Source of the DNA: Clostridium_I sp963725425
Lineage (GTDB): Bacteria > Bacillota > Clostridia > Clostridiales > Clostridiaceae
Length of the DNA stretch: 64,000 nucleotides
Reading direction: 5' to 3'
NCBI GenBank assembly: GCA_963725425.1
Contig: CAVRYJ010000041.1
Coordinates: forward strand, 1 to 64,000
Each line of letters opens with the position of its first letter. Within the stretch, counting starts at the first letter, position 1. Under the pieces are notes generated by a model. It searched no databases, was not told the DNA's origin, and saw only the letters and a program-made list of their open reading frames with translations. Shown in pieces: positions 22,523-31,218 of this stretch. The position numbers and the translations under genes were made by a program.

Positions 22523-23242
22523 ATGATATATTTTGACGTAATGAATAAAGCTTGTGAAAAAGTAGGGCTAAGTTTTGATGAAAATAAATATGATAAATTT
22601 ATAAAATATAAAGAAATGATACAGGAATGGAATGAAAAAATTAATCTTACAACTATAACAGAAGATTCAGAAATAATTGAAAAACATTTTATTGATTCTA
22701 TAAAGTCTTTTAATTTCAAGTTTTTAAAAGATTCCGAAAATCTTATTGACGTTGGTTCAGGTGCTGGATTTCCAGGTATACCTATAAAAATAGTTAATAG
22801 TAATATAAAGGTTGTACTGCTTGATTCCTTGAATAAAAGAATAAACTTTCTCAATGAAGTAATAAAAGAACTAGATTTAAAAGATATAAAGACGATTCAT
22901 GGTAGAGCAGAAGATTTTGCTAAAAATAAGGTATATAGAGAAAAGTTTGATATAGCAACGTCTAGAGCTGTGGCTAATATGACCGTATTAACTGAATTTT
23001 GCATGCCATATGTAAAAGTAGGTGGATATTTTTTAGCACTTAAAGGTCCAAGTATTGAACAGGAACTCAAAGATTCAAAAAATGCTATAGGTACTTTAGG
23101 TGGTAAAATACAAGATGTTATTAAAGTTGATATGGAAGATAGTGAAATGAATCATAACTTAGTTATAGTAAAAAAGATGAGGACAACAGATATGAGGTAC
23201 CCAAGAAAAGCTGGAATGGTTACAAAAAAACCACTGAAATAA
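22523..23242 (+). CDS. rsmG: 16S rRNA (guanine-N7) methyltransferase RsmG
   Basis: 239 residues from the ATG at 22523, preceded by AAGGAGG. The SAM-binding motif is VGSGAGFPGIPIKI; NLTTITEDSEIIEKHFIDS and ATSRAVANMTVLTEFC are family blocks. It methylates G527 (E. coli numbering) in 16S rRNA. Mutations in it give low-level streptomycin resistance in other bacteria. Upstream codons from 22463 are probably untranslated. Confidence 0.96.
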   Translation: MIYFDVMNKACEKVGLSFDENKYDKFIKYKEMIQEWNEKINLTTITEDSEIIEKHFIDSIKSFNFKFLKDSENLIDVGSGAGFPGIPIKIVNSNIKVVLLDSLNKRINFLNEVIKELDLKDIKTIHGRAEDFAKNKVYREKFDIATSRAVANMTVLTEFCMPYVKVGGYFLALKGPSIEQELKDSKNAIGTLGGKIQDVIKVDMEDSEMNHNLVIVKKMRTTDMRYPRKAGMVTKKPLK

Positions 23243-23394
23243 ATAAATTAAATAATTAATTGTATAAAAGAAGGATTTTATCAATTAATGAAGAAAATAA
23301 GTGTAAGGCATCTTGAAAAAATAGCTTTTCAGTAAGTTAGTATATTTCCGTTCCAAGATGTCTAATGAAATATATATGAGGGATGGTTTCTACT

Positions 23395-24204
23395 ATGATT
23401 AGTGAGGATATACTATATATACCAACAGATTGTATTTATGCTAATGCTTATCAGCCAAGAAAGTATTTTGATGAAGGATCACTTAATGAGTTAGCGCAAT
23501 CAATAAAAAATTATGGTATAATACAACCATTATCAGTTAGAAAGGGTAATGAAGGAAAATATGAACTTGTGGCAGGAGAAAGAAGACTTAGAGCGGCAAA
23601 AATAGCTGGACTAAAATCCATTCCAGCTATAGTTGTAGATATTTCTGACAATGAATCAGCTGCTATTGCACTTCTTGAAAATCTTCAAAGAGAGGATTTG
23701 AATTTTATAGAAGAAGCAGAAGCCTATTATAATCTAATTAAAGAACATGGATATACACAAGAGAAGCTTGCATTAAGTATTGGCAAAAAGCAATCTACCG
23801 TAGCTAATAAGATAAGAGTATTAAAACTGGATAGTGAACTTAGAAAATTGATTTTAAAGAATTCGTTAACAGAGAGACATGCTAGAGCATTATTGAAATT
23901 ACCTAATCTAAAGATTCAGAAGAAAGTATTAAGGTCAATAATCAAGCAGGAGTTAAATGTTAAAAAAACTGATGAATTGGTTGAGAGGGAGCTATTTAAG
24001 ATTGATAATGTTGATATAGCTTCAGACGGAAAGAAAAGAATAAAAGGGATCTTTAGTCCTAAAATTTATATTAATACAATTAAGCAGGTATTCGATAAGT
24101 ATGGAATAAATGCTAGTTATAAGTCTCATGACTTAGAAGAATTTATTGAAGTTATAATTAAAATACCTAAAAATAATGTTTCACGTGAAACATTGAAAAA
24201 ATAA
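23395..24204 (+). CDS. noc: Nucleoid occlusion protein Noc (ParB family)
   Basis: 269 residues from the ATG at 23395, 12 bases after GAGGGA; an ATG at 23383 touches that site. The ParB N domain has AYQPRKYFDEGSLNELAQSI and the CTP-binding GERRLRAAKIAG, then ENLQREDLNFIEEA and an HTH (YTQEKLALSIGKKQSTVANK). Position next to rsmG, in front of parA-parB, marks it as Noc rather than the segregation ParB. Noc keeps the division septum off the nucleoid in Bacillus. Its last codons contain a perfect parS (24177-24192). Confidence 0.88.
   Translation: MISEDILYIPTDCIYANAYQPRKYFDEGSLNELAQSIKNYGIIQPLSVRKGNEGKYELVAGERRLRAAKIAGLKSIPAIVVDISDNESAAIALLENLQREDLNFIEEAEAYYNLIKEHGYTQEKLALSIGKKQSTVANKIRVLKLDSELRKLILKNSLTERHARALLKLPNLKIQKKVLRSIIKQELNVKKTDELVERELFKIDNVDIASDGKKRIKGIFSPKIYINTIKQVFDKYGINASYKSHDLEEFIEVIIKIPKNNVSRETLKK
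24177..24192. other. parS site inside the 3' end of noc
   Basis: TGTTTCACGTGAAACA, the exact 16-bp consensus palindrome bound by ParB. It encodes residues near the C-terminus of Noc. Confidence 0.93.
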
Positions 24205-24233
24205 GTTCACATTTTATGTGGGCTTTTATTTTT
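24205..24233 (+). terminator. Terminator after noc
   Basis: GTTCACAT, TTT loop, ATGTGGGC, then a T-rich run; two of the pairs are G-T. It starts right at the noc stop codon. Confidence 0.65.
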
Positions 24234-24269
24234 ATAAAGATTTAAGAATCATAAAATAATAACAAGTCG

Positions 24270-24500
24270 GCATTCTGGTCTGTTTATGGTATGCGACGCC
24301 TTGTATAACCATTACATTGACAACGTGTTCTCATGGTTCTCATTCTTGCCTACCGCAAAATATCCTCAAAATATTTGGTTTGCAATTTTCGAATATTGTG
24401 CCTTACATATCCCAATATTCGAAGGTTTTGATTCTTCGTCTATCGCAAAAATATCCTGTGAATATTTGACTTGGTATCTTCATGAAGATACCTTATGTAT
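24270..24500. repeat. Array of hairpins between noc and parA
   Basis: A 230-base stretch rich in inverted repeats: TTCGAATATTG (24388-24398) with CAATATTCGAA (24413-24423), the perfect palindrome GGTATCTTCATGAAGATACC (24473-24492), and two hairpins with AAATAT/ATATTT arms and CCTCAAA or CCTGTGA between. The blocks CTACCGCAAAATATCCT and CTATCGCAAAAATATCCT show two related tandem units. An 85-codon plus frame (24286-24543) runs through it but has no ribosome binding site and resembles nothing I know, so I take the region as non-coding. Confidence 0.6.
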
Positions 24501-24666
24501 TTTGGACATAAAAATATTAAAAATTATTATAAATGTTTTGTGAAAACTATATATAAAATAAAGGTGTCATATTATAATAATAATATGAAATAATATGATT
24601 TTGTAGTATTATTTGATTATGTATCTACTAAAATCAGATAGACATAATGGAGAGAGGTGAAATTAA

Positions 24667-25434
24667 ATGAAAGTAGTTAGTATTTTCAATCAAAAAGGCG
24701 GTGTAGGTAAAACTACAACAAACATAAATTTATGTTCATATTTAGCAATGCAAGGATATAGAATATTGACAATCGATATAGACCCTCAAGGAAATACAAC
24801 AAGTGGGCTAGGATTTGATAAAAAGACAATAAATGAATCTATGTATGATGTTATTACAACAGATGAAAGGCTTCAAGATGTTATACTTAAATTAGAACTT
24901 ATTGATAATTTCTTTATAGCACCATCAACTTTAGAACTTGCAGGAGCTGAAGTTGAAATAATCGATATAAAAAATAGAGAGTCTATATTAAAAAATAAAA
25001 TTAAGGAAATTCAGAATGAATATGACTATATATTTATAGATTGTCCGCCATCTTTAGGTCTTTTAACAATTAATGCTTTATGTGCATCAGACAGTGTATT
25101 GATCCCAATACAAGCTGAATTCTATGCATTAGAAGGGGTTGGACAGCTTATTAATACAATCAATTTAGTTAATAAGTCTTTGAATAAAGACCTTGATGTT
25201 GAAGGAGTAGTTCTGACTATGTTTAATAATAGAACAAAACTCTCAAACGAGGTTTACAATGAGGTGGAAAAATATTTTGGAGAAAAAATTTATAAAACAT
25301 CAATTCCAAGAAATATAAGGCTTGCTGAAGCACCAAGTTTTGGATTACCAATTTTGCTTTATGATGAAAAATGTAAGGGCGCAGACTGCTATAGAGAGTT
25401 AGCTGAAGAATTTTTAATGAGACAAAAGAGGTGA
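24667..25434 (+). CDS. parA: Chromosome partition ATPase ParA/Soj
   Basis: 255 residues. Deviant Walker A QKGGVGKTTTNINLCSYLA, DIDPQGNTTSGLG, and Walker B DYIFIDCPPSLGLLTINAL. GAGAGGTGA precedes the ATG. As a MinD/ParA-type ATPase it acts with ParB on origin segregation and, in Bacillus, controls DnaA. Seven bases separate it from parB, so the pair is one operon. Confidence 0.97.
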   Translation: MKVVSIFNQKGGVGKTTTNINLCSYLAMQGYRILTIDIDPQGNTTSGLGFDKKTINESMYDVITTDERLQDVILKLELIDNFFIAPSTLELAGAEVEIIDIKNRESILKNKIKEIQNEYDYIFIDCPPSLGLLTINALCASDSVLIPIQAEFYALEGVGQLINTINLVNKSLNKDLDVEGVVLTMFNNRTKLSNEVYNEVEKYFGEKIYKTSIPRNIRLAEAPSFGLPILLYDEKCKGADCYRELAEEFLMRQKR

Positions 25435-25441
25435 TTTTATT

Positions 25442-26311
25442 ATGAATAAAAAAGGTGGATTAGGTAAAGGCCTTGGAGCCTTAATTAACCAAAACAATGT
25501 AGATGAAGTTAGAAATAGCAAAGTTAACCTAATTTCAATTAATTCAATTAAACCAAATACTGATCAGCCTAGAAAAAATTTTGATGATGAAAAAATAGAA
25601 AATTTAGCCGAATCAATCAAGGAACATGGAATTATTCAACCTCTTGTTCTAATGAAGCAAGATAATAATTATGTTATTGTTGCAGGAGAAAGACGGTGGA
25701 GGGCTGCAAAGAATATCGGACTTACAGAGATTCCAGCAGTAATAATGGAGTTAACAGATAAAGAATTATTAGAAGTTTCATTAATAGAAAATATTCAGAG
25801 AGAGGATTTAAATCCAATTGAAGAGGCGTTAGCATATAAAAAATTACTGGTGGATTTTCATTTAACCCAAGAAGAGTTAGGAAAAAAAGTAGGTAAATCA
25901 CGTACTGTAATAACAAATTGTATTAGGTTATTGAATTTAGATAAAAGAGTCCAAGTATATTTAATTGATGGAGTAATATCAGAAGGTCATTCTAGGACGT
26001 TATTAGGAATCGATGATAATGAGGAGCAATACAAATTAGCACAAAAAATAATTGATGAAGGTCTTACCGTAAGGGAGACAGAAAAATTAATAAAAAAATT
26101 GCAAGATGATAATCAAGAAGAAAATCAAGAAGAGATTAAGACTAATGTTGACGAAAAATTTGTTTTGTACATAAAAGATATACGAGATAGATTAGAAGGA
26201 GTATTTGGTACAAAGGTAAATTTAAAAAATAAAAATAACAAAGGTAAAATTGAAATAGAATATTATTCAAATGATGACTTACAAAGAATACTTGAAATAC
26301 TAAAATTATAA
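25442..26311 (+). CDS. parB: Chromosome partition protein ParB/Spo0J
   Basis: 289 residues. The start GKGLGALI is the ParA-activating tail; the ParB/Srx-like CTPase domain has GERRWRAAKNIG and ENIQREDLNPIEEALAY, followed by an HTH (LTQEELGKKVGKSRTVITN) and a C-terminal dimer domain after a D/N/E-rich linker. It binds parS at 24177 and 26313 and spreads as a CTP-loaded clamp. Confidence 0.97.
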   Translation: MNKKGGLGKGLGALINQNNVDEVRNSKVNLISINSIKPNTDQPRKNFDDEKIENLAESIKEHGIIQPLVLMKQDNNYVIVAGERRWRAAKNIGLTEIPAVIMELTDKELLEVSLIENIQREDLNPIEEALAYKKLLVDFHLTQEELGKKVGKSRTVITNCIRLLNLDKRVQVYLIDGVISEGHSRTLLGIDDNEEQYKLAQKIIDEGLTVRETEKLIKKLQDDNQEENQEEIKTNVDEKFVLYIKDIRDRLEGVFGTKVNLKNKNNKGKIEIEYYSNDDLQRILEILKL

Positions 26312-26312
26312 A

Positions 26313-26328
26313 TGTTTCATGTGAAACA
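26313..26328. other. parS site behind parB
   Basis: TGTTTCATGTGAAACA, one mismatch from the consensus, starting one base after the parB stop codon. Confidence 0.88.
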
Positions 26329-26356
26329 TAGTGAAATTATGAAAGGAAGAATTTGA

Positions 26357-26860
26357 ATGGGAAATATAATAAAAAGTTACAATGATTATAGTATATATAT
26401 AGTAGCTGCACTGATTTTATTGGTTATTATTTTATTTATAATTATAGCTGTTTATGGTAAATCAATTGACAGAGTTGAACTTAGACTTAAAAAACTCACG
26501 AGGGGAGTAGATAATACTAATCTTGAAGAGTTGGTATCATCATATATGGATAGAGTAGATAGGGCAACTGAAGAAACAGAACAAATAAAAAAATTATATG
26601 CTGATATACATGAAAAAGTTGATAGATGTTTGCAAAATGTATCAGTTATACGGTTTAAAGCATTTGATAATGTGGGAAGTGATTTAAGTTTCTCAATAGC
26701 AATGCTTGACAATAATAAAGATGGGGTAGTAATTACAAGTATTTATGGGAGGGATGAAAGTACAACATATGCAAAACCTATTGATAAAGGTATATCAAGA
26801 TATGAGTTATCAGCAGAAGAAGATACAGCATTAAAAAATTCTATAGATAAAATAGGATAA
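26357..26860 (+). CDS. DUF4446 membrane protein
   Basis: 167 residues. One N-terminal membrane helix (residues 15-35), a coiled-coil-like stretch to about 90, and the DUF4446 core with VIRFKAFDNVGSDLSFSIAMLDNNKDGVV and SSIYGRDESTTYAKP-like sequence. It is conserved behind parB in clostridia. Function unknown; the position suggests a link to the origin or cell pole, but that is inference. GAAAGGAAG precedes the ATG. Confidence 0.85.
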   Translation: MGNIIKSYNDYSIYIVAALILLVIILFIIIAVYGKSIDRVELRLKKLTRGVDNTNLEELVSSYMDRVDRATEETEQIKKLYADIHEKVDRCLQNVSVIRFKAFDNVGSDLSFSIAMLDNNKDGVVITSIYGRDESTTYAKPIDKGISRYELSAEEDTALKNSIDKIG

Positions 26861-26870
26861 AATGAATACA

Positions 26871-26913
26871 AAAACCTCCCTATGGAAATAATATAATAAG
26901 GGAGGTTTTTTAT
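26871..26913 (+). terminator. Terminator hairpin whose 3' arm is the next gene's ribosome binding site
   Basis: AAAACCTCCCT (26871-26881) and AGGGAGGTTTT (26899-26909) form an 11-bp stem followed by more Ts. GGGAGG (26900-26905), eight bases before the ATG at 26914, is the only Shine-Dalgarno of the next gene and is buried in the stem. Confidence 0.8.
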
Positions 26914-27168
26914 ATGAAAATATGTGTTTCAGATGAACTTAGAGATGTAAGTGAAGAATTAAAAAAAAGAGGATATAAAATAGTTAATATAAATTCAAAT
27001 AATGATTGTGATGCATTTATATGTGATTTGAAAAATGGGGGATTAAATCATATGAGCTCTGAAAACAGTATTAAAAAAGACGGTATGTTAATAATCGATA
27101 TAGGTAGTAAAAGCATAGATGAAATAGAATATATACTAAAAAATAGACTGTATACATCTATTTTCTAA
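26914..27168 (+). CDS. UPF0180 (YkuS-like) family protein
   Basis: 84 residues. Matches the small UPF0180 family: an N-terminal VSDELRDVSEELKKRGYKIV block and CDAFICDLKNGGLNHM. The family is of unknown function and common in endospore formers. Its ribosome binding site lies in the preceding terminator stem, so translation may depend on how that stem folds. Confidence 0.75.
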   Translation: MKICVSDELRDVSEELKKRGYKIVNINSNNDCDAFICDLKNGGLNHMSSENSIKKDGMLIIDIGSKSIDEIEYILKNRLYTSIF

Positions 27169-27207
27169 GGAAAAATACTGTTTTAAAGAAAGTAGTTCAT
27201 TATTAAG

Positions 27208-27363
27208 GTATCTGAAAGTAAATAACAAGTCAAAGATTGTGAGGATATTTTGCACCAAGCGAAGCACTATAATTCAATCATAACTTTAGCTATATAATGG
27301 TTATGGAAATGAATCATGGTGCAAAATATACTAAAATATGGTTTGATATTTTCTTTCAGATAC
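27208..27363. repeat. 156-bp inverted-repeat element, MITE-like
   Basis: Outer arms GTATCTGAAAG (27208-27218) and CTTTCAGATAC (27353-27363) are perfect, as are inner arms ATATTTTGCACCA (27245-27257) and TGGTGCAAAATAT (27317-27329). No open frame of note lies inside. It separates a plus gene from the 3' end of yyaC, so it may end transcription from both sides, or be a non-autonomous mobile element. Confidence 0.55.
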
Positions 27364-27418
27364 TTATAATAAAATTCAAATTTTCAGATACATAATATAA
27401 AATCTTCAAAGGTTAGTT

Positions 27419-27988
27419 TTATGAAAAAGACACTTTTGAAGCATGCAATGTTTTAAGGATAGATTGATAAATTCCTTTTGAAATAACATCAGCTAGATGC
27501 ATAACGGTAAAAAGTCTGGTACTCTGTAAAATCATAAATTCTAAATTTCCAGAAATGTTTACAATGCCAGTAATACTCAAATCACCTATGGGTGGAAGGG
27601 TTTTATGTACCGCGGCACCAGGGAAAATAGGTCTGCTTTCTATTATTATATTACCTACACTTTGGGGGCTACCAAGACAAGCATCTATTGCTATTATATA
27701 TGGATTATTGTATATTTTGTTAATTTTGATTATAGTGGAACATAAGTTTTTAGCATGTACGGGTGATTGTAAATCACCATACAAAAATATTTTATTTCTT
27801 ACAAGCAATGTTAATTTGTCGCCTACTAGTGGTCCTAAGGAATCTCCAGTAGATCTATCTGTACCAATACATAAAAATACAACAGGCCTATCTTCCTTTA
27901 GTACTAAAGAAAGTTCTTCTGATAATGTGTCGCTTATAATAAAAACAGACTTTGTTTCATTGGAATCAATTATTGTTTTAGGAACCAT
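27419..27988 (-). CDS. yyaC: Spore protease-related YyaC/DUF1256 protein
   Basis: 189 residues. Family marks: VVFLCIGTDRSTGDSLGPLVGDKL, GDLQSPVHAKNL, IIAIDACLGSPQSVG and FPGAAVHKTLPPIGD. YyaC resembles the germination protease GPR and is confined to endospore formers; its substrate is not settled. The gene supports the view that the organism sporulates. Its ribosome binding site is in a hairpin (27992-28032). Confidence 0.9.
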   Translation of the reverse strand: MVPKTIIDSNETKSVFIISDTLSEELSLVLKEDRPVVFLCIGTDRSTGDSLGPLVGDKLTLLVRNKIFLYGDLQSPVHAKNLCSTIIKINKIYNNPYIIAIDACLGSPQSVGNIIIESRPIFPGAAVHKTLPPIGDLSITGIVNISGNLEFMILQSTRLFTVMHLADVISKGIYQSILKTLHASKVSFS

Positions 27989-27991
27989 AAA

Positions 27992-28032
27992 AAAACCTCC
28001 TTTTCTAAAATTTTGACCTAAAAGGAGGTTTT
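27992..28032 (-). terminator. Terminator hairpin whose 3' arm is the yyaC ribosome binding site
   Basis: On the minus strand AAAACCTCCTTTT (28032-28020) and AAAAGGAGGTTTT (28004-27992) form a perfect 13-bp stem followed by more Ts and, three bases on, the yyaC ATG. It begins five bases after the stop of the upstream permease gene. The buried GGAGG is the only ribosome binding site of yyaC. Confidence 0.8.
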
Positions 28033-28037
28033 CTATA

Positions 28038-29089
28038 CTATAATATTTCTATATTCTTAAGCATATTGAAAATAAGTACATAAAACATACAGAATATTAT
28101 TCCCATTACACCACCTGCTTGGAGACCAATAAATAAAGCAGCCAAAGCGGCAACAGGATGAATGCCCATAGTAGATGAAACAATTTTAGGTTCAATAATT
28201 TGCCTTATTATTGAAATTATAGTATAAGCAATTACAAGACCTATAGCAGTGAAATAATTTCCCATTAACATGTAGATAAATGCTGCAGGAAAATATATAA
28301 TTGCTATACCTACTATAGGTAAAAAATCACAAATTGCAGTGATTAATGATAATATAATTATATAATTAACACCAAGTATTGAATAAGCAATTAGTGTTTC
28401 TACAAGAGTAATACATATTACAATTACTTCTGACATAAAGTAATTAAAAAGCATTTTCTTAACATGAGTAATTATATTAAGAATTTTATCACTTTTATCC
28501 AAAGGTAAAAAGTCCGTAAATTTGTTTTTGCATTAGAAAAATCTCGTGTAAAAAAGTATGTAGAAATAAAAGTAAATAATATAACCATAACAACATAAGG
28601 TATAGACGATAATAAATTTACGATGTAGGTCATTAATTTTCCAGATATATCCACTGTAGTGCTTAATGTTTTTGTAATATAACTTGAAAGATTTTGTTGT
28701 ATGGTGCTTGATATAGAAGGATCTAAGTTCTTATATATGGTTTGTAAACTATTCACTAAATCATTTATTCTTGGTGATACTTGAACAGCATATGTCTGAG
28801 CGTTTTTGCCCAAAGTAATTGCTTCATTAGTTATGGAAGTTATAATGAATACCATTATTAATATAATAATCAAAGAAAAAATAGTCGTTGTAATTAGAGC
28901 AGCAATGTAATTTTTTAATTTTAATTTTTTAATAAGAAAGTTAGTTGGCTTCTGAACTATAAATGCAAATATTAAAGCAAGTACAAATGGTAGAGTATAA
29001 CCAATGGTTTTAAAGAATATGACAAAACAAAATGTATAAATCACAGAAAATATTATTGCTCTATCTAATTTGGCTAGTAACTTATTCAA
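28038..29089 (-). CDS. AI-2E family transporter, apparent frameshift
   Basis: Two frames (29089-28472 and 28502-28038) form one protein of about 350 residues if one T is added to the T5 run near 28510; the junction then reads LRTFLPLDKSDKIL, matching the family. It has an N-terminal pair of helices, a long extracytoplasmic segment, and conserved LGVNYIIILSLITAICDFLPIVG and EPKIVSSTMGIHPVAALAALF. AI-2E proteins are membrane permeases; few substrates are known. TTG start at 29089 with GGAGG upstream. The break is probably a lost base in the assembly. Confidence 0.85.
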
Positions 29090-29118
29090 ATGAATAAAAC
29101 CTCCTTGTAAAACATTAT

Positions 29119-29802
29119 TTAAATATGAAAAAACATCAAAATATGAAAATCAAAATACCTATAAATTCCCCAAATTATAAAGGCAAAACCAGTAAGGATT
29201 GTACCTAACATTAAAAATGAAACTGTATTTGTTGATTTTTCATGTGACAAAATATTAAAGCCTTTATATGCTAAGAAATTTAATAGAGAAAACCATAAAA
29301 CCATTCCTACGATTATGGAAAAAATAAAAACAAAGTACCCTGATTTACTTATGTGATACCAAGCTTTAAGAACAGTTCCACTCATTGCTAGCCATATAGA
29401 TGGAGTCATTGGATTAGATACTGTTATCATGAAACCTGTAGCAAATGATAATGAACTCATATTTGAATTTTTTATAAATCTAGAAAAAACAGTTGAATTT
29501 CCTTTATGGTTTCTTATTGAATTATATCCAATTAAAGACAATAATAAACCGGATATTATCCAGAATATTGCTTCGGTTTTTCTATTTCTGTTTAATATGT
29601 TAGCGAGTCCAGCATTAATTAACAGGAGATAAAACACGTCAGCACTTATTGCACCTAGCGAAACTTTAAGACCTTCACTATAACCCATAGATAAAGTCCT
29701 TTTAACTGATTCGATTCCGCTTGGGCCTATGGGAATTGACATTACGAAGCCTGTAGTGATGCCTAGAACTGTTGCTTTAAGTAAGAGTATAAGCATGTTC
29801 AT
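29119..29802 (-). CDS. LysE-type translocator
   Basis: 227 residues, about six membrane helices. The family motif GFVMSIPIGPSGIESVKRTLSMGYSEGLKVSLGA-like start (residues 18-50), a SNPMTPSIW motif near 125 and hydrophobic ends fit LysE/RhtB exporters of amino acids. The substrate cannot be read from sequence. It is 29 bases from the AI-2E gene and may share its transcript. Confidence 0.82.
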   Translation of the reverse strand: MNMLILLLKATVLGITTGFVMSIPIGPSGIESVKRTLSMGYSEGLKVSLGAISADVFYLLLINAGLANILNRNRKTEAIFWIISGLLLSLIGYNSIRNHKGNSTVFSRFIKNSNMSSLSFATGFMITVSNPMTPSIWLAMSGTVLKAWYHISKSGYFVFIFSIIVGMVLWFSLLNFLAYKGFNILSHEKSTNTVSFLMLGTILTGFAFIIWGIYRYFDFHILMFFHI

Positions 29803-30051
29803 AAATATACCTCATTAATATTATTAAATTATATATCTTTCAGTAGTACTTGCAATATTCTGTGAAAAATATTGCTGCTTGATTGTAAGAGTATAAACAA
29901 GAGTATAACGATATATGGTGTATTATACCATACATATTATGTACTTAAGAACTAAATTATATTTATAAAAGATTAAATACATACAAAAGTGAACTTCTGA
30001 AAACAAAGATTCTATGTTATATTATAATAAAAATATCAAGGTGGCTATGAG

Positions 30052-30923
30052 ATGTTAAATACTATGTCAATATTTACTGGTATAAATGTTGAGTTAAAAA
30101 AACTTAATGTTGTAAACTTTAATTTCAGTAAATTTTTTGATAATTGTTTTCAAATAATAATAACTGTGGTACTTATGTATGCAACAATAAAGATAGGAAG
30201 TAAAATAATTGAAAAGACATTGACAAAGCAGCATACAATGTTCTCCACGGATTTAAAAAAAGCAAAAACCCTTAGTGCAGTATTAAAAAGTTTGCTTAAA
30301 TATGCAGTATACTTTTTGGTATTATGACCATATTTGGAACTGTAAACCTTACGCTAGCTAGTATTGGTGGTGTTACAATTGGACTTGCTTCACAAAATTT
30401 GATTAAAGACGTTATCAATGGATTTTTTATTCTATTTGAAAATCAATATGTAGTAGGAGATCATGTAACGATTGAAGATAAATCAGGTATGGTTGAGAGC
30501 ATAGAATTAAGGGTGACAAAAATAAGAGCTTTTAATGGAGATCTGTATACTATACCAAATGGTACTATTCAAAATGTAACAAATCATTCCAGAGGAAACA
30601 TAAGCATTAGTGCAGTGATATGTATAGATTATAAGGAAGATATAGATAGTGTTTTTAAGATAATAAATGTAGCATGTGATAATTTTTATAATAAAGCCAA
30701 AGACGAGGTAATTAAGAAACCCGAGGTTTTTGGTATAACAGATTTTAAAGTTAATGGTATGAATATAAGTGTTATAGGAAAAGTAAAACCATCAACTCAA
30801 GCACAAAATGAGGTGGATCTTAGAAGATTTATAATGTATGAATTAGATAAAAATAATATAAAGATAGCTAGCAACAAAACAGAGACAATACTGGAAGAAA
30901 AAGGGAGGATAAAAAATGAATAA
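30052..30923 (+). CDS. MscS-type mechanosensitive channel, apparent frameshift
   Basis: Frames 30052-30327 and 30324-30923 join into about 290 residues if one G is added to GG at 30318-30319, giving YFLGIMTIFG. The first part has the membrane helices; the second the pore helix and beta domain: GLASQNLIKDVINGFFILFENQYVVGDHV, VESIELRVTKIRAFNGDLYTIPNG. It would release solutes on osmotic downshift. AAGGTGG precedes the ATG. The break is probably a lost base. Confidence 0.88.
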
Positions 30924-31119
30924 AATCTTTAATTTAGGCGATATTGTAAAAATGAAAAAACAGCATCCTTGTGGAATAAATGCGTGGGAAATAATAAGAA
31001 CTGGCGCAGATATAAAAATAAAATGTACAGGTTGTGGGAGAATTGTTATGATCCCAAGAAGTAAGTTTGAAAAGGATTTAAAGCAAATTATTGAATCAAA
31101 AGAAGAGAGTCTTGAATAA
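30916..31119 (+). CDS. DUF951 family protein
   Basis: 67 residues. FNLGDIVKMKKQHPCG, NAWEIIRTGADIKIKCTGCGR and VMIPRSKFEK are the DUF951 signature, with a CTGC pair and an upstream cysteine that may hold zinc. It is found in many Firmicutes near rpsF and mscS; function unknown. The start overlaps the mscS end by eight bases, suggesting coupling. Confidence 0.88.
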   Translation: MNKIFNLGDIVKMKKQHPCGINAWEIIRTGADIKIKCTGCGRIVMIPRSKFEKDLKQIIESKEESLE

Positions 31120-31125
31120 AAAAGA

Positions 31126-31154
31126 TTGATGTTTGTAAATAATTGTGATATAAT
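31126..31154 (+). promoter_or_regulatory. rpsF operon promoter
   Basis: TTGATG (31126-31131), 17-base spacer, perfect TATAAT (31149-31154). Confidence 0.75.
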
Positions 31155-31170
31155 TGTTTTTGTAATCCCT

Positions 31171-31189
31171 GCTATGTAAAATGCATAGC
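31171..31189 (+). other. Leader hairpin before rpsF
   Basis: GCTATG (31171-31176) and CATAGC (31184-31189) form a stem in the 5' leader. S6-S18 leaders often bind the S6:S18 complex, but the conserved CCG element of that motif is not seen, so autoregulation is only a possibility. Confidence 0.35.
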
Positions 31190-31218
31190 CATAGACCAAG
31201 GGGAGGAGGTGAATGTAA

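Noticed and set aside
24388..24492. CRISPR-like array
   Set aside because: The repeats are palindromes of differing sequence without regular repeat-spacer spacing, and no cas gene is in the window.
24286..24543. 85-codon frame between noc and parA
   Set aside because: It runs through stacked palindromes, lacks a ribosome binding site and resembles no protein; kept only as a repeat region.
27555..28016. 153-codon plus frame opposite yyaC
   Set aside because: Antisense shadow of a clearly recognised gene.
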